This document shows, in pieces, positions 51,775 to 60,622 of a stretch of DNA of 64,000 nucleotides. The first letter of the stretch is position 1, and each line of letters starts with the position of its first letter. The notes under the pieces are model-generated. The model had not been told where the DNA came from, ran no database searches, and was given only the letters and a program-made list of their open reading frames with translations. The position numbers and the translations under genes were made by a program. The DNA is from Ruminococcus flavefaciens (lineage in GTDB: Bacteria > Bacillota > Clostridia > Oscillospirales > Ruminococcaceae): assembly GCA_023667045.1 (NCBI GenBank), contig JAMPAU010000002.1:186001-250000 (forward strand), given 5' to 3'.

Positions 51775-53805
51775 ATGTCAGTTAACAATACTAATCTTAA
51801 CGATTTTCCGCTTTATCTGTTTTATCAGGGAAAGAACTATGAGGCCTATAAATTCTTCGGGGTTCATTCTCGAAAGAAAGGTCGCTCACACATTTTCACT
51901 TTCAGGGTTTGGGCTCCTAATGCTGTAAGTGTTTCGGTTGTGGGAGATTTTAACAACTGGGACAGAAGCAAAAATCCGATGACGCTTATTGCAGACGGTG
52001 TGTGGGAGACTGAAATTACTAAGCTAAAGCAGTTTGATGTATATAAGTACAGCATCAGAACTAAAGACGGCAGAACTATACTCAAGTCAGACCCTTATGC
52101 AACACACTTTGAAACCCGCCCCGATACCGCTTCAAAAATCTATGAAAGCAGTTATCAGTGGAATGACAGTGCTTGGTTTGAGCAGAAACGCAGTAAGAAT
52201 ATCTATAAAAGTCCGGTAAATGTGTATGAGGTACATCTCGGTTCTTGGAAAGTAAAAAAACAGGATACTTTCATGGACTATATTTCATTCGCAAGTGAAA
52301 TTATTCCGTACCTTAAAAAAATGTCGTATACTCATGTAGAGTTTATGCCTTTGACTGAATATCCATATGACGGCTCTTGGGGCTATCAGGTTACCGGATA
52401 TTTCGCACCTACTTCACGTTACGGAACCCCCGACGATTTCAGAAAGATGATTGATATGTTCCATGAGGCAGGCATAGGCGTTATTCTTGACTGGGTACCG
52501 GCACACTTCCCGAAAGACGCTCACGGTCTGTATGAGTTTGACGGCACTTGCTGTTATGAATATACCGATGAACGCAAAAAAGAACACAAGGCATGGGGTA
52601 CAAGAGTTTTTGACTACGGCAAGCAGGAGGTATGCTCTTTTCTGATTTCAAGTGCAAACTACTGGTTCAATGAATTTCATGTTGACGGTCTCCGTGTTGA
52701 CGCTGTGGCTTCAATGCTTTATCTTGACTATGACAGGCGTGACGGCGAATGGACAGCAAATATTAACGGCGGTAAGGAAAACCTTGAGGCTGTACAGTTC
52801 TTTAAGAATCTCAATCAGGCTGTTTTTGCAAATCACCCCGACGCTCTTATGATTGCTGAGGAGTCAACCGCATGGCCTATGGTTACAAAGCCTACAAATA
52901 TGGGCGGTCTCGGATTCAATTTCAAGTGGAATATGGGCTGGATGAATGATATGCTCCAGTATATGTCGCTTGACCCGCTTTTCCGTTCATATAATCATGA
53001 TAAGCTTACATTCTCGTTCTATTATGCTTTTTCTGAAAACTATGTACTTCCGATTTCGCATGATGAAGTAGTTTACGGTAAATGCTCAATGTTTAATAAA
53101 ATGCCCGGCGAGCGTGAACAGAAATTCGCTTCATACCGTGCGTTTCTTGCGTACATGATGGCACACCCCGGAAAAAAACTTCTTTTTATGGGGCAGGAAT
53201 TTGCACAGGAAAACGAATGGAATTATCAGTCTCAGCTTGACTGGAATTTAATGAAGCAGTCTCCGGAACACAAGACAATGCTGAAATATTCTGAAAAGCT
53301 TAATAAATTCTATGCTGAAAATACACCTTTGTGGCAGAATGATGATTCATGGAATGGTTTCAGCTGGATTTCAAATGACGACAACAAACAAAGTATAATT
53401 GCTTTCCGCCGTATTGATGACAACGGCGAGGAGATTATTATAGTCTGCAATTTCGTTCCGGTCGGAAGACAGGATTATAAGATAGGCGTTCCCAAAAAAG
53501 GAAGATACAAGCTCATTTTCAATACGGACGCTGAGGAGTTCGGCGGTTCTGGAGTAACTGAAAAATCATTCAAGACAGGAAAAACCGCTATGCACGGCTT
53601 TGATCAGAGCATTTCAATGACACTTGCTCCGCTGTCTGTAATATATCTTAAATACGCTCCGGTAAAGAAAAGAACTCCGAAATCAACGGAAGAAACAACC
53701 GCAGATACTTCCGCAAAAAAGAAACAGTCGGTAAAGTCCGGCGATGATGTTTCTGAAAAGCCTAAAACCTCAGCAAAGTCAAAACGCTCTGCTAAGGCTG
53801 AATAA
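51775..53805 (+). CDS. glgB: 1,4-alpha-glucan branching enzyme
   Basis: 676 residues. An N-terminal CBM48 domain (RVWAPNAVSVSVVGDFNNW) leads into a GH13 barrel with GSWGYQVTGYFAPTSRYGT, the nucleophile Asp in DGLRVDAVASML, the acid Glu in IAEESTAW and ISHDEVVYGK. It makes alpha-1,6 branches. After about 630 comes a 46-residue tail rich in Lys, Ser and Thr (KKRTPKSTEE to KSKRSAKAE) that the family lacks. It is the first of four glycogen genes. Confidence 0.96.
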   Translation: MSVNNTNLNDFPLYLFYQGKNYEAYKFFGVHSRKKGRSHIFTFRVWAPNAVSVSVVGDFNNWDRSKNPMTLIADGVWETEITKLKQFDVYKYSIRTKDGRTILKSDPYATHFETRPDTASKIYESSYQWNDSAWFEQKRSKNIYKSPVNVYEVHLGSWKVKKQDTFMDYISFASEIIPYLKKMSYTHVEFMPLTEYPYDGSWGYQVTGYFAPTSRYGTPDDFRKMIDMFHEAGIGVILDWVPAHFPKDAHGLYEFDGTCCYEYTDERKKEHKAWGTRVFDYGKQEVCSFLISSANYWFNEFHVDGLRVDAVASMLYLDYDRRDGEWTANINGGKENLEAVQFFKNLNQAVFANHPDALMIAEESTAWPMVTKPTNMGGLGFNFKWNMGWMNDMLQYMSLDPLFRSYNHDKLTFSFYYAFSENYVLPISHDEVVYGKCSMFNKMPGEREQKFASYRAFLAYMMAHPGKKLLFMGQEFAQENEWNYQSQLDWNLMKQSPEHKTMLKYSEKLNKFYAENTPLWQNDDSWNGFSWISNDDNKQSIIAFRRIDDNGEEIIIVCNFVPVGRQDYKIGVPKKGRYKLIFNTDAEEFGGSGVTEKSFKTGKTAMHGFDQSISMTLAPLSVIYLKYAPVKKRTPKSTEETTADTSAKKKQSVKSGDDVSEKPKTSAKSKRSAKAE

Positions 53806-53875
53806 ATTGCTGTAATTATTTCAGTAACAGTCCGGCGTATACGGGCTGAATGAAAATACTTTTAGGAGGAATTAT

Positions 53876-55102
53876 ATGTATACAAAGAAAAAATGCGTTG
53901 CAATGTTGCTTGCCGGCGGTCAGGGCAGTAGACTTTATGCACTTACTAAAAACGTCGCTAAGCCGGCTGTTCCTTACGGCGGAAAATACCGTCTGATTGA
54001 CTTTCCGCTTTCAAACTGCACAAACTCCGGTATAGATACTGTAGGCGTGCTTACACAGTACCAGCCTCTTGTACTCAATGAATACATCGGCAACGGTCAG
54101 CCTTGGGATTTGGACAAAATGAACGGCGGTGTCCATGTTCTTCCGCCTTACGAGACACAAGCAGGTGCTTCATGGTATGAGGGTACAGCTAATGCTATCT
54201 ATCAGAATATCCGCTTTATTGAGCGTTACAATCCGGAATACGTTGTTGTTCTCGGCGGTGACCACATCTACAAAATGGATTACTCCAAAATGGTTGATTT
54301 TCATATCGCAAACAACGCCGACTGCACTATTTCTGTTATTGATGTTCCGAGAGCTGAGGCTTCACGTTTTGGCATTATGATTTGTGACGAAAACAGAAAA
54401 GTTGTTGACTTCGTTGAAAAGCCGAAAGAGCCTAAGTCAACTCTCGCTTCAATGGGTATCTATGTATTCAGTTGGGATAAGCTGAAAAAATATCTCATTG
54501 AAAACGAAAACGACGCTAACGCTAAACGTGAACGTGGTGAGGCATGGTCTAAGGATTTTGGCAAGGATATTATTACTTCTATGCTCCGTGACGAACAGAG
54601 ACTTTTTGCTTATGAGTTTGAGGGCTACTGGAAAGACGTTGGAACTCTTGACTCTCTCTGGGAAGCAAATATGGACTTACTCAGCCCGAGTGTTCCGCTT
54701 GACCTCTATGACCCGAGCTGGAAAATCTATTCAAGAAATAATTATATGCCTCCTCAGTATGTCGGCGATAACGCTAACATAGAAAACTCTATGATTGATG
54801 AGGGTAGCAATATCGACGGTACTGTTGACTTCTCAATAGTATTCTCGGGTGTTACCGTTGAAAAGGACGCATCTGTAAAGTACAGTATAGTTATGCCGGG
54901 TGCTGTGATAAAATCCGGTGCTGTAGTTGAGTACGCTATTGTCGGCAGTGACAGCGTTATAGAGAGCGGTTCTCACATCGGCTTAGACCCTGCACAAGTT
55001 GAAAACCGTGACGACTGGGGTATTGCCGTTGTTGGTCACAATGTAACCGTTTCAGAGGGCAAAACAGTTGCACCGAAAGAAATTATCGGCGAAAACATCT
55101 AA
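53876..55102 (+). CDS. glgC: Glucose-1-phosphate adenylyltransferase, catalytic subunit
   Basis: 408 residues. ADP-glucose pyrophosphorylase: the N-terminal [14 protein letters not shown] nucleotide loop, [21 protein letters not shown] and FVEKPKEP are intact, followed by a left-handed beta helix. It commits glucose-1-phosphate to glycogen. A GGAGG site precedes the ATG. It is adjacent to glgD, the partner subunit in Firmicutes. Confidence 0.97.
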   Translation: MYTKKKCVAMLLAGGQGSRLYALTKNVAKPAVPYGGKYRLIDFPLSNCTNSGIDTVGVLTQYQPLVLNEYIGNGQPWDLDKMNGGVHVLPPYETQAGASWYEGTANAIYQNIRFIERYNPEYVVVLGGDHIYKMDYSKMVDFHIANNADCTISVIDVPRAEASRFGIMICDENRKVVDFVEKPKEPKSTLASMGIYVFSWDKLKKYLIENENDANAKRERGEAWSKDFGKDIITSMLRDEQRLFAYEFEGYWKDVGTLDSLWEANMDLLSPSVPLDLYDPSWKIYSRNNYMPPQYVGDNANIENSMIDEGSNIDGTVDFSIVFSGVTVEKDASVKYSIVMPGAVIKSGAVVEYAIVGSDSVIESGSHIGLDPAQVENRDDWGIAVVGHNVTVSEGKTVAPKEIIGENI

Positions 55103-55118
55103 CCGGAGGATTTTTACT

Positions 55119-56240
55119 ATGAGTGTTAATTATAATGTTTTAGGACTTATCTTTGCAAGTATGCATGATTCCTATGTGAGCGAACTTACCAAGCAGAGAA
55201 CAATGGGTTCAATACCATTCGGCGGTCGCTATCGTCTGATAGATTTTCCGCTTTCCAATATGGTTAACTCCGGCGTGTATGAAGTCGGCGTTATCACAAA
55301 GTCAAATTACGGCTCACTTCTCGACCATCTCGGTTCTGGTCGTGACTGGGATTTGTCACGTAAAAAAGGCGGTCTGCATCTTCTTCCGCCGTACAGCCAG
55401 ACAGGCGGTATCTATAAGGGCAGACTTGACGCTTTAAGCAATATATGGAGCTTTGTAGAGCATTCAAAGGCTAAGTATGTTATTCTTGCCAACTGTGATG
55501 TTGTAACTACAATAGACTTTACACCAGTTCTTAAACAGCACACTGAAACAGGTGCTGACATTACCCTTATTTACAGCAGAGGTCTTTATGACAGCGAAAA
55601 GAACAGCTGTGCAACAATCCTTGATTTCAATGACGAAAACTGTCTGAGCGACGTTCTCGTTGACCCTCAGATGTCCGGCGAGTGCAATATGTGGCTCGAT
55701 ATGCTTATCATAAGCAAGGAGTTTTTAAAGAAAATTGTCTTTGAAGCATCAAGCCGTAACCAGTACAGCTTTACTCGTGAAATTCTTCAGGGTAAAATGA
55801 ACGAATACAAGATAATGGGTTATGAACACAAGGACTTCTTCACAAGGATTGACAGCGTTCAGAACTATTATTCTGCTAATAAAATGCTCCTCGATTCAGA
55901 AAAGAGAAACGCTCTCTTTAAAAAGAGTATGCCTGTTTATACTAAAATCGGTGATAATGGTCCTGTAAAATACGGTCTTGAATCAAATATCAAAAACTCC
56001 CTCATCGCAGACGGCTGTATAATTGAGGGTACTGTTGAAAACTCTATCCTTTTCAGAGGCGTAAAGGTAGGAAAGGGTACTGTAGTTAAAAATTCAGTAA
56101 TTCTCCAGAGTACTAAAATAGGCGAAAACTGTAGCATTTCTTCCGTAATTACAGACAAGAGTGTTGAAATAAGCGACGATAAGGTTTTAACCGGTTCTGA
56201 AACTTATCCCCTCTATATAGGTAAAAACGGCAAAATCTGA
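55119..56240 (+). CDS. glgD: GlgD, non-catalytic ADP-glucose pyrophosphorylase subunit
   Basis: 373 residues. Same fold as GlgC, but the N-terminal GGxGSR loop is absent (NVLGLIFASMHDSYVSEL) and the catalytic GDHIYK is replaced by NCDVVT. This is typical of GlgD, which modulates GlgC in Firmicutes. The ATG at 55119 has a GGAGG site; an ATG at 55068 lies inside glgC. It is 14 bases upstream of glgA. Confidence 0.94.
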   Translation: MSVNYNVLGLIFASMHDSYVSELTKQRTMGSIPFGGRYRLIDFPLSNMVNSGVYEVGVITKSNYGSLLDHLGSGRDWDLSRKKGGLHLLPPYSQTGGIYKGRLDALSNIWSFVEHSKAKYVILANCDVVTTIDFTPVLKQHTETGADITLIYSRGLYDSEKNSCATILDFNDENCLSDVLVDPQMSGECNMWLDMLIISKEFLKKIVFEASSRNQYSFTREILQGKMNEYKIMGYEHKDFFTRIDSVQNYYSANKMLLDSEKRNALFKKSMPVYTKIGDNGPVKYGLESNIKNSLIADGCIIEGTVENSILFRGVKVGKGTVVKNSVILQSTKIGENCSISSVITDKSVEISDDKVLTGSETYPLYIGKNGKI

Positions 56241-56254
56241 CGGGGTGGCTCTCT

Positions 56255-57673
56255 ATGAATATACTTTTTGCTGCCAGCGAGGCTGTACCATTTGCAGCCT
56301 CCGGCGGTCTTGCAGATGTAGTAGGTTCGCTTCCTAAAGCCATTAACGCAAAAGGTCATAAGTGCAGTGTAGTAATGCCTCTTTACAGTGCCATAAGCAA
56401 GGAATTACGCTCTGAAATGATTTTTGTCAATAATATAACGGTTGATGTTTCATGGCGTAAGCAGTACTGTGGTATATTTAAGTCTACTGCAAACGGCGTT
56501 GATTACTACTTCATTGACAATGAATATTATTTTTCACGTGACGGTCTGTACGGTTTTTATGACGACTGCGAAAGGTTCGTTTTTTTCGACCGTGCCGTGC
56601 TTGAAATGCTCCGTTACATAGACTTTAAGCCGGATATTATTCACTGTCACGACTGGCAGACCGCTCTTATACCTGTTTATTACAATATATATTATAAGTA
56701 TCAGCAGGGTTTTGACGGCATTAAAACTGTTTTTACAGTCCATAATATCGAGTATCAGGGACGTTATGGGCGTGAGGTACTCGGCGAGCTGATGGGCATT
56801 CCACAGTACAATATAAATCTCCTCGAATATGACGGCTACATAAATATGATGAAAGGTGCTTTTGAAACCGCTGATTACATTACTACTGTAAGCCCGAGTT
56901 ATGCGTGGGAAATCCTTGACCCTTGGTATGCTCATTCTCTCGACAGAATACTTGTCACAAAACAGTATAAGCTGAAAGGCATTCTTAACGGCATAGACTA
57001 TGATTTATATAACCCTCAGAATGACAATGCGATTGCCGGAAGTTTTTCTGCTGATGACATTTCTGGAAAAGCTGTCTGCAAAAAGGCTTTGTTGTCTGAA
57101 CTCGGTCTTGCTGATGGCGACGAGGCTGTTATCGGTATAGTTACGAGATTCGTGAACCATAAGGGTATCGACCTTATACGGTGCGTTCTGGAGGAAATCG
57201 TCGGAATGGGTATCAAATTTGCTATTCTCGGAAGTGGCGAAAAAATATATGAGGACTTTTTCCGTGAGATGTCCGCACGCTATCCCGATAGAGTTTCCGT
57301 AACGCTGGGTTTTGTGCCGGAACTTTCACACAAAATTTATGCCGGTGCTGATATGTTCCTTATGCCCTCTCAAAGTGAGCCGTGCGGTCTTGCACAGATG
57401 ATTTCGATGAGATATGGCACTGTTCCTATAGTTCGTGAAACAGGCGGTCTGCGTGATTCTGTCCATGATAACGGCGGTGTAAATGGCAACGGCTTTACTT
57501 TTAAAACCTACAACGCCAATGATATGCTTGACGCTGTGAAACGTGCAAAACATGACTATGATGATAAAAATATTTGGCATTCTCTCATGAAACGTGCGAT
57601 GAATTGCAATTATAGTTGGTCGGCTTCGGCTGAAATTTATGTTAATCTTTATAATAATATTGTTGCAGAATAA
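56255..57673 (+). CDS. glgA: Glycogen synthase
   Basis: 472 residues, GT5 family. The N-terminal ADP-glucose site is present as ASGGLADVVGSLPKA, with HCHDWQTALIPVY in the first domain and MPSQSEPCGLAQMISMRYGT and GGLRDSV in the second. It extends alpha-1,4 chains from ADP-glucose made by GlgC/GlgD; GlgB then branches them. A terminator follows. Confidence 0.97.
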   Translation: MNILFAASEAVPFAASGGLADVVGSLPKAINAKGHKCSVVMPLYSAISKELRSEMIFVNNITVDVSWRKQYCGIFKSTANGVDYYFIDNEYYFSRDGLYGFYDDCERFVFFDRAVLEMLRYIDFKPDIIHCHDWQTALIPVYYNIYYKYQQGFDGIKTVFTVHNIEYQGRYGREVLGELMGIPQYNINLLEYDGYINMMKGAFETADYITTVSPSYAWEILDPWYAHSLDRILVTKQYKLKGILNGIDYDLYNPQNDNAIAGSFSADDISGKAVCKKALLSELGLADGDEAVIGIVTRFVNHKGIDLIRCVLEEIVGMGIKFAILGSGEKIYEDFFREMSARYPDRVSVTLGFVPELSHKIYAGADMFLMPSQSEPCGLAQMISMRYGTVPIVRETGGLRDSVHDNGGVNGNGFTFKTYNANDMLDAVKRAKHDYDDKNIWHSLMKRAMNCNYSWSASAEIYVNLYNNIVAE

Positions 57674-57678
57674 AATTT

Positions 57679-57709
57679 TACCGTCGGTTTTTATCGGCGG
57701 TATTTTTTT
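57679..57709 (+). terminator. Terminator of the glycogen operon
   Basis: TACCGTCG and CGGCGGTA form an 8-bp stem with one G-U pair and an 8-base loop, followed by seven T. Confidence 0.9.
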
Positions 57710-57768
57710 ATCTAAATTTTTATTAAAAGTTATATTGTTATCAGAATGCTTTATGAAAGTTTAGTTGC

Positions 57769-57816
57769 CAGAATAAAATTTAGGATTTTATAAACTCATA
57801 ATATATATTATACGAA
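57769..57816. repeat. Partial relative of the 10523/10682 repeat
   Basis: AGAATAAAATTT, then TATAAACTC and ATAATATATATTATA match the first part of the 60-bp unit at 10682; the GCAA hairpin half is missing. It lies in the 298-base gap between glgA and the next gene, where nothing else but a terminator and a promoter is seen. Confidence 0.5.
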
Positions 57817-57921
57817 CCCATGTATAAAAAATATCAAAAAATAAAACAACAAAAAGAATACAAAAACACTAATAACTGCCACATCGACACGCTACAAACA
57901 AAAACAACAATTTACACCCAT

Positions 57922-57949
57922 TTGATTTTATAAAAAACTATGCTATAAT
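57922..57949 (+). promoter_or_regulatory. Promoter of the small DUF6514-like gene
   Basis: TTGATT, 16-base spacer, TATAAT with a TG two bases before it (extended -10). Confidence 0.6.
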
Positions 57950-57971
57950 ACTTCAGAAGGGAAGTGAAATA

Positions 57972-58250
57972 ATGTTTACCAAAAAGATACCTGTTACTGA
58001 TAAAACTATATACATGGAAATTTACGGACAGAACAAAACGGCATACAGAGTTACCGTCGGACGTATAGGGGATATTGTTACTTATGGCATAGAAACACAA
58101 GATTATAACTCCGGAGAAGTTGAAGCGATTTCTGACTTTTCAAGAAACATTGAGGACGCTGTTTGTTTTGTGGAAATGCTTATTAAAAATAAAGTTTCTC
58201 CAAAGTATGTCTACATAAAGGCTCTCGACTATCTCCGCCGGACTATCTGA
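57972..58250 (+). CDS. Small protein resembling DUF6514
   Basis: 92 residues. VTYGIETQDYNSGEVEAISDFSRNIEDAV (given in part: VTYGIE and ISDFSRNIEDAV) and the C-terminal PKYVYIKALDYLRRT recall DUF6514, a Clostridia family of unknown function. The first half looks like a four-stranded sheet and the second like two helices. GAAGTGA precedes the ATG. It has its own promoter and no obvious partner. Confidence 0.6.
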   Translation: MFTKKIPVTDKTIYMEIYGQNKTAYRVTVGRIGDIVTYGIETQDYNSGEVEAISDFSRNIEDAVCFVEMLIKNKVSPKYVYIKALDYLRRTI

Positions 58251-58269
58251 ATTTTTTTTGAAAAAGGTA

Positions 58270-58298
58270 TGGACAAATTTTCTTTTTTGTGGTAGAAT
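58270..58298 (+). promoter_or_regulatory. Sigma-A promoter of the YdbC-type gene
   Basis: TGGACA, 17-base spacer, TAGAAT, 32 bases before the ATG. Confidence 0.6.
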
Positions 58299-58329
58299 AT
58301 AATTCAGAAATTATGAAAGGAAGTTTTTT

Positions 58330-58563
58330 ATGGCAGAACTGAAATTTGAAATTACTGAAAAAATCGGCGTGCTTTCCGAAAACGCAAAAGGTTGGACAAA
58401 GGAAATCAACCTTGTAAGTTGGAACGAACATGACCCGAAATATGATATTCGTGAGTGGTCTCCCGACCATTCGAGAATGGGCAAAGGTGTTACTCTGACA
58501 GCCGACGAACTGGCAACTCTCAAGGAAGTTTTGGCGGAAATCGACCTCGATTCTTTCGACTGA
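58330..58563 (+). CDS. YdbC/PC4-like single-strand nucleic acid-binding protein
   Basis: 77 residues. FEITEKIGVLSENAKGWTKE, WNEHDPKYDIREWSPDH and the C-terminal helix LTADELATLKEVL (motifs given in part) fit the bacterial PC4-like fold of YdbC proteins, which bind single-stranded DNA or RNA as dimers. Likely roles are in transcription or repair; none is established. It is monocistronic with a clear terminator. Confidence 0.82.
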   Translation: MAELKFEITEKIGVLSENAKGWTKEINLVSWNEHDPKYDIREWSPDHSRMGKGVTLTADELATLKEVLAEIDLDSFD

Positions 58564-58568
58564 TAAAA

Positions 58569-58604
58569 AACAGCACGGATTATAAAAGTCTGTGCTGTTT
58601 TTCT
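58569..58604 (+). terminator. Terminator of the YdbC-type gene
   Basis: AACAGCAC and GTGCTGTT pair perfectly; a T run follows. Confidence 0.88.
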
Positions 58605-58625
58605 TTATCAGATAATATTTATAGA

Positions 58626-58663
58626 AAAACCTCCCATAGCAGAAACTACAGGAGGAGTTTTTT
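58626..58663 (-). terminator. Terminator of hom
   Basis: CCTCC (58630-58634) pairs with GGAGG (58651-58655) around a 16-base loop. On the minus strand a T run follows, next to the hom stop codon. The plus strand also carries T after the hairpin. Confidence 0.6.
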
Positions 58664-58664
58664 A

Positions 58665-59870
58665 TTAGTCAAGAACCGGAATTACTGCCAGTGCTTTTAT
58701 TTCTTCAGCGATGTTCTTAGCTTGAGCAAATGTAAGAACTTCGTCAGTAATAAATGCATATTCACTGCCGTTGTCGTGTACATCGTAAGTATCGCTGATT
58801 CCTGTAGACGGAGTGTTTTCAGCAGGTGTACGGAAGTACCAGTGAGCCTTGAAATTATCGGGTGTATCAATGAATGAATCGTCATCGGAAGATTCCCATG
58901 ACTGTGAGAATACTGTAACATTATGCTTAACAGATTCAATAACGTCACCAAGCACGGCACTTGCAGTAGGGAGTTTTCCTGCACCTCTGCCGTAAAACAT
59001 TGTCTGGTCAATGCCGTCGCCGTAAACAAGAACAGCATTGAAAACGTCGCTTACTCCGGAAATTATATTGCTGAAAGGCACAAGCATAGGCATAACAACC
59101 GGTAAAATCTTTCCGTTTTCGTTTTTGGTAACTGAGGCGATAAGCTTCATTGAATAACCAAGCATATCTGCTGAGGAAACATCACAGAGCTGAACGTCTG
59201 AAATGCCCTTTGTGAAAACACTATCCGGATAAACGTGCTTGCCGAAAACAAGCGATGAGATAATACATATCTTACGGCAAGCGTCATGACCCTCAATATC
59301 TGCTGTGGGGTCTTTTTCAGCATAGCCGAGTTTCTGAGCGAGGGCGAGAGCCTCATCAAACGGCATATTGTCGTTGTACATTTTTGTAAGGATAAAGTTT
59401 GTAGTGCCGTTAAGAATGCCGGAAACTTTAGTTATATCGTTAGCGGCGAGACAACGGTGAAGCGGTCTGATTATCGGAATAGCACCGCCAACGCTTGCCT
59501 CAAAGAAGAAGTTACAGTTATGTTCCTTTGCTGTTTTAAGGAGAATGTCGCCTTTTTTAGCAACAAGTTCCTTATTTGATGTAGAAACGCTTTTGCCTTT
59601 TTCAAGGAGTTTTTTTGTAAAAGTGAAAGCAGGTTCAACACCGCCCATGCATTCAGCAACTGATGTTACTTCGTCGTCATTGAGAATATCGTCAAAATTC
59701 TTTGTGAATTTTTCTTTATACGGCGAATCGGGGAAATCTCTTAAATCAAGTATGTACTTGATGTCCATTTCAGTGCCGGCGTGTTTTTCAATGCTGTTTT
59801 TGTTTTTGTAGAAAAGTTCCACAACGCCAGAACCTACAACGCCATGACCTAAAACTGCAAATTTTTTCAT
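58665..59870 (-). CDS. hom: Homoserine dehydrogenase
   Basis: 401 residues from the ATG at 59870, which has a CCGGAGG site. It reduces aspartate semialdehyde to homoserine for threonine and methionine. The NAD(P) loop GHGVVGSG (8-15), SNKELVA, the catalytic GGAIPIIRPL and the GILNGTTNFIL and EKDPTADIEGHDACRK motifs are present. A short ACT-like C-terminal region (about 330-401) may bind threonine. The ACT-domain gene 25 bases upstream is in the same unit. Confidence 0.95.
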   Translation of the reverse strand: MKKFAVLGHGVVGSGVVELFYKNKNSIEKHAGTEMDIKYILDLRDFPDSPYKEKFTKNFDDILNDDEVTSVAECMGGVEPAFTFTKKLLEKGKSVSTSNKELVAKKGDILLKTAKEHNCNFFFEASVGGAIPIIRPLHRCLAANDITKVSGILNGTTNFILTKMYNDNMPFDEALALAQKLGYAEKDPTADIEGHDACRKICIISSLVFGKHVYPDSVFTKGISDVQLCDVSSADMLGYSMKLIASVTKNENGKILPVVMPMLVPFSNIISGVSDVFNAVLVYGDGIDQTMFYGRGAGKLPTASAVLGDVIESVKHNVTVFSQSWESSDDDSFIDTPDNFKAHWYFRTPAENTPSTGISDTYDVHDNGSEYAFITDEVLTFAQAKNIAEEIKALAVIPVLD

Positions 59871-59895
59871 AATAATACCTCCGGATTTTTTATTT

Positions 59896-60336
59896 TTACT
59901 CGGCAGAAAGTATGCGTACTTCAAGAACGCCGTCGAGTTCATTTATAGAATTAAGCCCCTCAAGCTCATTATCTTCACCGTCAGTGAGACGCAGGGAAAT
60001 ATTTACTGCTGCTGCACCATCAACTGGAATACTCTGATTGACGGTAAGGATATTAGCTTTAAGACTATGAAGAAAAGCAAGTGCATTAGAAAGAACTCCG
60101 GGACTGTCGTTAAGCAGAAGATACATATTTACGATTTTGCGGTTAAAAAGTTCTTCATACGAAAAAACGGAATCTTTATATTTGTAGTATGCACTGCGGG
60201 ATATGCCGACACGCTTACAGGCAGAAGCAAGGCTTTTTTCGTCTTTGCAGACAATAAGCTTTTTCACTTCAAGGACTTTAGTGAAAACCTCCGGCAGAAT
60301 ATCAGAATCGGCAACAATAAGCTGTGATTTTTTCAT
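59896..60336 (-). CDS. UPF0735-type ACT-domain protein (PheB-like)
   Basis: 146 residues. An N-terminal helical, HTH-like part (SLASACKRVGISRSAYYKYKD in shortened form, about 34-54) precedes a single ACT domain (about 70-145: NMYLLLNDSPGVLSNALAFL). Relatives are named PheB next to pheA in Bacillus, with no firm function. Co-location with hom suggests an amino-acid-responsive regulator of homoserine synthesis, which is an inference. Confidence 0.82.
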   Translation of the reverse strand: MKKSQLIVADSDILPEVFTKVLEVKKLIVCKDEKSLASACKRVGISRSAYYKYKDSVFSYEELFNRKIVNMYLLLNDSPGVLSNALAFLHSLKANILTVNQSIPVDGAAAVNISLRLTDGEDNELEGLNSINELDGVLEVRILSAE

Positions 60337-60412
60337 GAGAATACACCTCTGGAAAACGTTCTGAGCTGTGTGAATCGTCCGTCAGCGGTGAACAACTGTA
60401 CACTGCTTATTA

Positions 60413-60441
60413 ACTATAACATTTTTTTCAGAATTTGTCAA
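60413..60441 (-). promoter_or_regulatory. Sigma-A promoter of the ACT-protein and hom genes
   Basis: Minus strand TTGACA (60436-60441), 17-base spacer, TATAGT (60413-60418). It leaves an untranslated leader of about 70 bases. Confidence 0.75.
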
Positions 60442-60537
60442 GAGGTATTTTGCAAATATATATATAAATCACATATATTTTTCCGGCATGGAATATGACT
60501 ATATATCATAAAATATGAAAAAATTTTCCGTGCGGTG

Positions 60538-60566
60538 TTGCAAAGGGCGGAATAATGTAGTATAAT
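60538..60566 (+). promoter_or_regulatory. Sigma-A promoter of asnB
   Basis: TTGCAA, 17-base spacer, TATAAT, 56 bases before the asnB start. Confidence 0.75.
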
Positions 60567-60622
60567 ATTTAAGGCAGGAATTTTTTTCTGCTGTAAAATT
60601 ATAGTATTGTGAGTTGAAATAT

